NCBI GenBank assembly: GCA_043759735.1
Contig: JAYUQC010000073.1
Coordinates: 25,729 to 89,728, forward strand
From: CAISIP01 sp043759735
GTDB lineage: Bacteria; Pseudomonadota; Gammaproteobacteria; Burkholderiales; Burkholderiaceae_C
Reading direction: 5' to 3'
DNA length: 64,000 bases
Made by a program: the position numbers and the translations under genes. Positions 59,620 through 64,000 of the stretch are shown piece after piece (positions within the stretch are counted from its first letter, which is position 1; every line of letters starts with the position of its first letter). The notes below the pieces were generated by a model that worked only from the letters and a program-made list of their open reading frames with translations, ran no database searches and was not told where the DNA came from.

Positions 59620-60375
59620 TCAGCCGCGGCCGACGAAAGGCATCTTCGTCGCCATCACGGTCGCAAACAAGATGTTGGCCGAGAGCGGCAGCCGCGCCAT
59701 GGCCATGAAGGTGTCGGCCACGGCGTGCATGTCCATGCGCGCTTCGGGCTTGATGCTGCCGTCGGCTTGCGGCACGCCGGCCACCATTTTCTGCGTCATG
59801 TCGCTGGCCACGTTGCCGATGTCGATCTGGCCCACCGCAATGTCGAAGGGGCGGCCATCGAGTGCGGCCGTTTTGGTCAGGCCGGTGATGGCGTGTTTGG
59901 TGGCGGTGTAGGCGATCGACCCGGGGCGCGGTGCGTGCGCCGAGATCGAGCCGTTGTTGATGATGCGGCCGCCTTGCGGGGCTTGTGTGCTCATCAGTTT
60001 GAACGCCTGCGACAAGCAGAAGAAGGCGCCGTTGAGGTTGACGTCCACCGCGCGCCGCCATTCGGCGGGGTCGTAGTCGCCGGGCAGGGTGTAGGGCAGC
60101 GACACGCCGGCGTTGTTGAACAGCAGGTCCAGGCGGCCGAAGCGCTGCTTGACGGCACCGAACAGCGCGGCGACGGCGGTTTCGTCGCCCACGTCGCAGG
60201 GCATCGCCACGCCGTGCGCGGCGGCGGTGCCGGCAGCGTTGATGGCCGCGTCGAGCGTGGCCGCGCGGCGGCCCACGAACACGACTTGCCAGCCGTCGTT
60301 CAACAAGGCGGTGGCGCAGGCTTGGCCGATGCCAGAGCCGGCACCGGTGACGAGGGCGATTCTTGAGGTGGTCAT
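59620..60375 (-). CDS. Classical SDR oxidoreductase
   Basis: A 251-residue SDR with VTGAGSGIGQACATAL, FNNAGVSLPY, NNGSISAHAPRPGS and catalytic YTATK. The ATG at the 60375 end is preferred; 46 upstream in-frame codons overlap the dehydratase gene and look non-coding. It is probably a sugar or sugar-acid dehydrogenase that feeds the dehydratase encoded just upstream in the operon; the exact substrate is unknown. Confidence 0.87.
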   Translation of the reverse strand: MTTSRIALVTGAGSGIGQACATALLNDGWQVVFVGRRAATLDAAINAAGTAAAHGVAMPCDVGDETAVAALFGAVKQRFGRLDLLFNNAGVSLPYTLPGDYDPAEWRRAVDVNLNGAFFCLSQAFKLMSTQAPQGGRIINNGSISAHAPRPGSIAYTATKHAITGLTKTAALDGRPFDIAVGQIDIGNVASDMTQKMVAGVPQADGSIKPEARMDMHAVADTFMAMARLPLSANILFATVMATKMPFVGRG

Positions 60376-60430
60376 AGCGCTTCGTTCGAGGGGTTTTTCT
60401 GTAAGGTCATGCAATGGGGGCGGCGACGAC

Positions 60431-62170
60431 TCAATGGTTGTCCTTCGGCACCGCCGACCCGCGTTTGCCGCGCAGGAAGTCCAGGTCGCAGCCTTCGTCG
60501 GCTTGCAATACATGGTCGATGTAGAGCTTCCAGTAGCCGCTGCTCATGGCGGGCGGTGGCGGCTGCCACGACGCTCGGCGACGCGCCAGTTCCGCCTCGT
60601 CCACATGCAAGTGCAGTGAGCGGCCCGCCACATCGAGCGTGATCAGGTCGCCGTTGTGCACCAGCGCCAAGGGGCCCCCGGCGGCCGCCTCGGGGGTGGT
60701 GTGCAGCACCACCGTGCCGTAGGCCGTGCCGCTCATGCGCGCATCGCTGACGCGCACCATGTCGGTCACGCCTTGGCGCAGCACTTTCGGGGGCAGCGGC
60801 ATGTTGCCGACTTCGCCCATGCCGGGGTAGCCCTTGGGGCCGCAGTTCTTCAGCACCAGCACGCACGTGGGGTCGACGTCGAGGCTCTCGTCGTCGATGC
60901 GCTTGTGAAAGTCGTCGCTGTCTTCGAACACCACCGCGCGGCCGGTGTGCTGCATCAAGGCTGGCGTGGCCGCGCTGGGTTTGATCACCGCGCCGCGCGG
61001 TGCCAGGTTGCCGCGAAGCACCGCGATGCCTGCCTTGTCCTTGAACGGCGCCGCCACCGTCTTGATGACGTCGGGGTTGAAGTTCTGCGCGTCGGCGATG
61101 TTGTCGCCGATCGTGCAGCCGTTGGCGGTGACGGCATCCAGGTGCAGCGACGATGCGATTTCTTTCATCACCACCGGCAGTCCGCCGGCATAACAAAAGT
61201 CTTCCATCAAATACTTGCCCGACGGTTGCAAGTTGACGAGGCATGGCATCTCGCTGCCCAGACGCTCGAAGTCGTCGATGCTGAGCGGCACCCCCAGGCG
61301 ACCTGCGATCGCGATCAGGTGAATGACCGCGTTGGTGCTGCCGCCGATGGCGGCCAGCGTGCGAATGGCATTCTCGAATGCCTGACGCGTGAGGATGCTC
61401 GACAGCACCTGGTCTTCGTGCACCATGTCGACGATGCGTCGCCCCGCGTTGCGTGCCAGCACGTTGCGCCGGCCGTCCACCGCCGGGTACGCCGCATTGC
61501 CGGGCAGGCCCACGCCGAGGGCTTCGACCATCGATGCCATCGTGCTGGCGGTGCCCATCGTCATGCAGTGGCCGTGGCTGCGGTGCATGCAGCTCTCGGC
61601 GTCGAAGAAGTCGGCCAGTTTCAGGGTGCCCGCACGCACCTGCTCGCTCATGCTCCACACCCCGGTGCCCGAGCCCAGCTCCTGGCCGCGCCACTTGCCG
61701 TTCAACATCGGGCCGCCGGAGACGCCGATGGTCGGCAGGTCGGCGCTGGCCGCACCCATCAGGAGTGAGGGCGTGGTCTTGTCGCAGCCCATCAGCAGCA
61801 CCACGCCGTCGATCGGGTTGCCGCGGATGCTTTCTTCCACGTCCATCGAAGCCAGATTGCGGTACAGCATGGCGGTCGGGCGCAACAGCACTTCGCCCAG
61901 GGACATGACGGGAAATTCCAGCGGAAAGCCCCCCGCCTCATAGACCCCGATCTTGACCTGCTCGGCTAGGGTGCGGAAATGGCTGTTGCAAGGCGTGAGT
62001 TCGCTAAAGGTGTTGCAGATGCCGATCACCGGACGGCCGTCGAATTGGTCATGCGGAATGCCTTTGCCCTTGAGCCAGCTGCGGTAGGCGAAGCCGTCGC
62101 GGTCTTGGCGGCCGAACCATTGCTGGCTGCGCAGTGCGGGCTTGCTGGAGGATGGCGGTTTGGAGTTCAT
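60431..62170 (-). CDS. IlvD/Edd-family dehydratase, aldonate (L-arabonate-type) dehydratase
   Basis: A 579-residue iron-sulphur dehydratase. LMGCDKTTPSLLMG and the Cys-containing SCMHRSHGHCMTMGTAST carry the cluster ligands; GICNTFSELTPCN lies at the N-terminus and VSDARMSGTAYG near the C-terminus. The form (RSWLKGKG, QDRDGFAYRSW) matches the sugar-acid branch (L-arabonate, D-xylonate, L-fuconate-type) rather than dihydroxyacid dehydratase. The ATG ending at 62170 is preferred; in-frame ATG codons up to 62209 exist. It is the first gene of the - strand operon, divergent from the 62290 gene. Confidence 0.9.
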   Translation of the reverse strand: MNSKPPSSSKPALRSQQWFGRQDRDGFAYRSWLKGKGIPHDQFDGRPVIGICNTFSELTPCNSHFRTLAEQVKIGVYEAGGFPLEFPVMSLGEVLLRPTAMLYRNLASMDVEESIRGNPIDGVVLLMGCDKTTPSLLMGAASADLPTIGVSGGPMLNGKWRGQELGSGTGVWSMSEQVRAGTLKLADFFDAESCMHRSHGHCMTMGTASTMASMVEALGVGLPGNAAYPAVDGRRNVLARNAGRRIVDMVHEDQVLSSILTRQAFENAIRTLAAIGGSTNAVIHLIAIAGRLGVPLSIDDFERLGSEMPCLVNLQPSGKYLMEDFCYAGGLPVVMKEIASSLHLDAVTANGCTIGDNIADAQNFNPDVIKTVAAPFKDKAGIAVLRGNLAPRGAVIKPSAATPALMQHTGRAVVFEDSDDFHKRIDDESLDVDPTCVLVLKNCGPKGYPGMGEVGNMPLPPKVLRQGVTDMVRVSDARMSGTAYGTVVLHTTPEAAAGGPLALVHNGDLITLDVAGRSLHLHVDEAELARRRASWQPPPPAMSSGYWKLYIDHVLQADEGCDLDFLRGKRGSAVPKDNH

Positions 62171-62207
62171 GGTCAGGGTTTTCACCGAAGGAGGGAGGGG
62201 TTCAATC

Positions 62208-62217
62208 ATCATATGAT
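62208..62217. promoter_or_regulatory. Candidate GntR-type operator (perfect 10-bp palindrome) in the divergent intergenic region
   Basis: ATCATATGAT is self-complementary and lies 38 bases upstream of the dehydratase start and 73 bases before the hydroxyacid dehydrogenase start. Short AT-rich palindromes are common operators of FadR/GntR-family regulators, and such a regulator is encoded at 63237. No promoter elements could be fixed with confidence. Confidence 0.45.
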
Positions 62218-62289
62218 AGACAAATGCCGCGCCCATTGGGGCGCGTCGGCATCATCGTTTTCCCGATCATTTTCTTGTTGGAGCATTGA

Positions 62290-63240
62290 TTGTTCAAGCC
62301 CGAAGTCCTGGTCGCCGCGAAGGTCTGGCCGCGCTACATGCAGATGCTGCAAGAGCAGTTCACGGTGCATGAGCGCTTGCATGAAACCGATCCGGCCGCG
62401 TTTGCGGCGGCGGCGCCTCGCATCCGCGCCGTGGCGGCGTCGGGCGAGGCCAAGGTGGCGCGCGAGCTGATCGCCCAGCTGCCCGCGCTTGAAGTGATTT
62501 CCGTTTTCGGCGTCGGCTACGACGGCGTCGATGTGGCGGCCGCCAAGGAGCGCGGCATCCCGGTCACGCATACGCCGGACGTTCTTACCGACGAGGTGGC
62601 CGACCTGGCCTTGGCGCTGATGCTGAGCGTGGCGCGGCGCCTGCCACAGGCCGACCGCTTCGTGCGCGCGGGGCTTTGGCCGGCCGGGCCTTTCCCCCTG
62701 ACGCGCAAGGTCAGCGGCGCGCGTCTGGGCATCGTCGGGCTCGGGCGCATCGGGCTGGCCATCGCCAGGCGCGGCGAGGCGCTTGGCATGTCCATCGCCT
62801 ACACCAGCCGCACTGCCAAAGTCGGCGTGGCGCACCGCTATTTCCCGAGCCCGCAAGCGCTGGCTGGCGAGGTGGACTTTCTGGTCGCCATCACGCCCGG
62901 CGGCGCGGCGACGCGCAAACTCATCAACGCCGAGGTGCTGCGCGCGCTGGGGCCGAATGGCTATTTCATCAACGTGGCGCGCGGCTCGGTAGCCGACGAG
63001 GCCGCGCTGATCGAGGCCTTGCAGAACGGCGTGATCGCCGGTGCCGGCCTGGACGTCTATGAGAACGAACCGCATGTGCCAGCCGCGTTGCTGGCCCTGG
63101 ACAACGTGGTGCTGACGCCGCACATGGCCAGCGGCACCGTGCAGACGCGCCAGGCCATGGCCGACCTGGCACTGGCCAACCTGACCGAGCATTTCGCCGG
63201 ACGGCCTGTGCGTACGCCGGTGCCGGAAATGAGCCCATGA
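62290..63240 (+). CDS. D-2-hydroxyacid dehydrogenase (GhrB/2-ketogluconate reductase-like)
   Basis: A 316-residue NAD(P)-dependent enzyme. GLGRIGLAIARRGEALG is the cofactor motif; the catalytic set is Arg in NVARGSVADE, Glu in DVYENEP and His in LTPHMASGT. The family reduces glyoxylate, hydroxypyruvate and 2-keto-aldonates, which suits a sugar-acid region. The start is a TTG at 62290; no in-frame ATG is near. The stop overlaps the regulator ATG (ATGA), so the two are co-translated. Confidence 0.9.
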   Translation: MFKPEVLVAAKVWPRYMQMLQEQFTVHERLHETDPAAFAAAAPRIRAVAASGEAKVARELIAQLPALEVISVFGVGYDGVDVAAAKERGIPVTHTPDVLTDEVADLALALMLSVARRLPQADRFVRAGLWPAGPFPLTRKVSGARLGIVGLGRIGLAIARRGEALGMSIAYTSRTAKVGVAHRYFPSPQALAGEVDFLVAITPGGAATRKLINAEVLRALGPNGYFINVARGSVADEAALIEALQNGVIAGAGLDVYENEPHVPAALLALDNVVLTPHMASGTVQTRQAMADLALANLTEHFAGRPVRTPVPEMSP

Positions 63241-63980
63241 TTAAAAACGTCCACGGCAACACAGTTGATTTTCTGGGCCAGGCCATCGTCGCGGGCGATT
63301 ACGCCGTCGGTGCCAGCCTGCCGCCCGAGCCGATGCTGTGCGCCCAGTTGGGCGTCAGTCGCACCGTGGTGCGCGAGGCCGTCAAGTCGCTGGTGGCCAA
63401 GGGACTGGTCAGCACAGGCCCCAAGGTCGGCACCAAGGTGCAGCCAAGCGATGCCTGGAACTGGTTCGACCCGGACCTGATCGCCTGGCAGGGCAGGTCG
63501 GGTTTGAGCCCGGAATTCATCCGCGACCTGCAGGAGTTGCGCCTGGCCGTCGAGCCGGCCGCCATCAAGCTGGCGGCGCAACGCGCCAGCGCGCAGGACA
63601 TCGCCGAGGCTGAAGCTGCCTACGAGGGCATGCGCAGCGCGGTGGAGCAGGGCGGCGACTACGTGAGCTTCGACCTGCGCTTTCATCAGGGCCTGCTGCG
63701 CGCTTCGGGCAACCGCATGCTGGTGCAGATGAGCAAGGCGCTGGGCGCGTTGCTGCGCACAAGCTTCGTGCTGTCCACGCGCAAGAAAGACGGCCCGCGC
63801 GCCTCGCTGCCCTTGCACCGCGCGGTGCTCGACGCGGTCATCGCGGGGAACCCGGCCAAGGCCGAACGCGCCATCTTGAAACTGATAGCAGGCGCGCATC
63901 AGGACATCGAACAGGTGCTCGGCTCGCGCCGGCGTTTGCCGCGCGTCAACGATCCAGCGCCCATGCTCAAGGCGGCCTAG
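63237..63980 (+). CDS. FadR-type GntR transcriptional regulator with FCD domain
   Basis: A 247-residue regulator. The N-terminal winged helix (about residues 15-80) has LPPEPMLCAQLGVSRTVVRE, then VAKGLVSTGPKVGTKV as the wing. The FCD effector domain (about 95-230) has the expected acidic and His residues (FDLRFHQGLL and LPLHRAVLDAV), which often bind a metal and a carboxylate ligand. It probably senses a sugar acid and controls both the divergent dehydratase operon and its own, through a site such as the palindrome at 62208. The gene ends 20 bases before the window edge. Confidence 0.9.
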   Translation: MIKNVHGNTVDFLGQAIVAGDYAVGASLPPEPMLCAQLGVSRTVVREAVKSLVAKGLVSTGPKVGTKVQPSDAWNWFDPDLIAWQGRSGLSPEFIRDLQELRLAVEPAAIKLAAQRASAQDIAEAEAAYEGMRSAVEQGGDYVSFDLRFHQGLLRASGNRMLVQMSKALGALLRTSFVLSTRKKDGPRASLPLHRAVLDAVIAGNPAKAERAILKLIAGAHQDIEQVLGSRRRLPRVNDPAPMLKAA

Positions 63981-64000
63981 TCCCTGGCCCGATGCATTTC

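Noticed and set aside
1..64000. CRISPR arrays, tRNA or rRNA genes, insertion sequences, integrase or attachment sites
   Set aside because: None seen by reading both strands. A dedicated tRNA and IS search would be needed to exclude short or degraded copies.

Overview
The window is chromosomal DNA of a GC-rich betaproteobacterium, most likely of the order Burkholderiales. The main clues are a wlbABCD cassette in the same order as the Bordetella LPS locus, a WbmF-like epimerase beside an AsnB-like amidotransferase, an H-NS protein of the betaproteobacterial type, argB followed by slmA, and a sugar-acid catabolic operon of a kind common in Comamonadaceae and Burkholderiaceae. The genus cannot be fixed from the sequence alone. 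No rRNA, tRNA, CRISPR array, insertion sequence or phage gene was seen, and no gene-free stretch exceeds about 190 bases.

Layout. Bases 1-1513 hold the 3' part of a long SDR-family oxidoreductase gene. From 1696 to 52432 every gene lies on the + strand, usually overlapping or closely spaced. This is a surface-polysaccharide (O-antigen type) cluster of about 50 kb. Its blocks are: (a) wlbABCD (1696-5771), for UDP-2,3-diacetamido-2,3-dideoxymannuronic acid; (b) an ABC exporter, Wzm/Wzt (5959-8512); (c) a modification block (8538-19310) with an alpha/beta-hydrolase/formyltransferase fusion, a 1475-residue multidomain protein, a GT2 enzyme, two methyltransferases and a glutaminase/N-acetyl-sugar amidotransferase fusion; (d) a flippase and two unassigned membrane proteins (19319-23344); (e) three GT4 enzymes around a first AsnB, an SDR and an O-antigen ligase/polymerase-like protein (23355-31573); (f) a WbmF-like epimerase, a second AsnB, two methyltransferases, an SDR, a second flippase, a glycosyltransferase and a third AsnB (31711-41925); (g) two GT4 enzymes and a UDP-N-acetyl-L-6-deoxyhexosamine pathway (41922-47351); (h) a C4-reductase and an initiating phosphoglycosyl transferase, an H-NS gene, a second ligase/polymerase paralogue and a WbpM-type 4,6-dehydratase (47370-52432).

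How the cluster may work (inference). WbpM, the C4-reductase and the phosphoglycosyl transferase would make and load the first sugar, probably QuiNAc or FucNAc, onto undecaprenyl phosphate. Wlb and WbmF-like enzymes would supply diacetamido-uronic acids. AsnB-like enzymes would convert uronic acids to uronamides, and the fused amidotransferase would turn an acetamido group into acetamidino. Methyl- and formyltransferases would decorate or cap chains. Both export logics are present: an ABC transporter whose ATPase has a long C-terminal extension, and two Wzx-type flippases with two WaaL/Wzy-like proteins. The window may therefore encode two glycans, or a composite of two loci.

Bases 52491-54108 return to housekeeping genes (argB, slmA). 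From 54203 to 63980 lies a catabolic region for aldonic or uronic acids. Seven - strand genes encode an IlvD/Edd-type dehydratase, two SDRs, a beta-hydroxyacid dehydrogenase, an FAH-family hydrolase, a UxaA-type dehydratase and an Ldh2-type dehydrogenase. They diverge from a D-2-hydroxyacid dehydrogenase gene and a GntR/FadR-type regulator gene. A perfect 10-bp palindrome lies in the divergent intergenic region.
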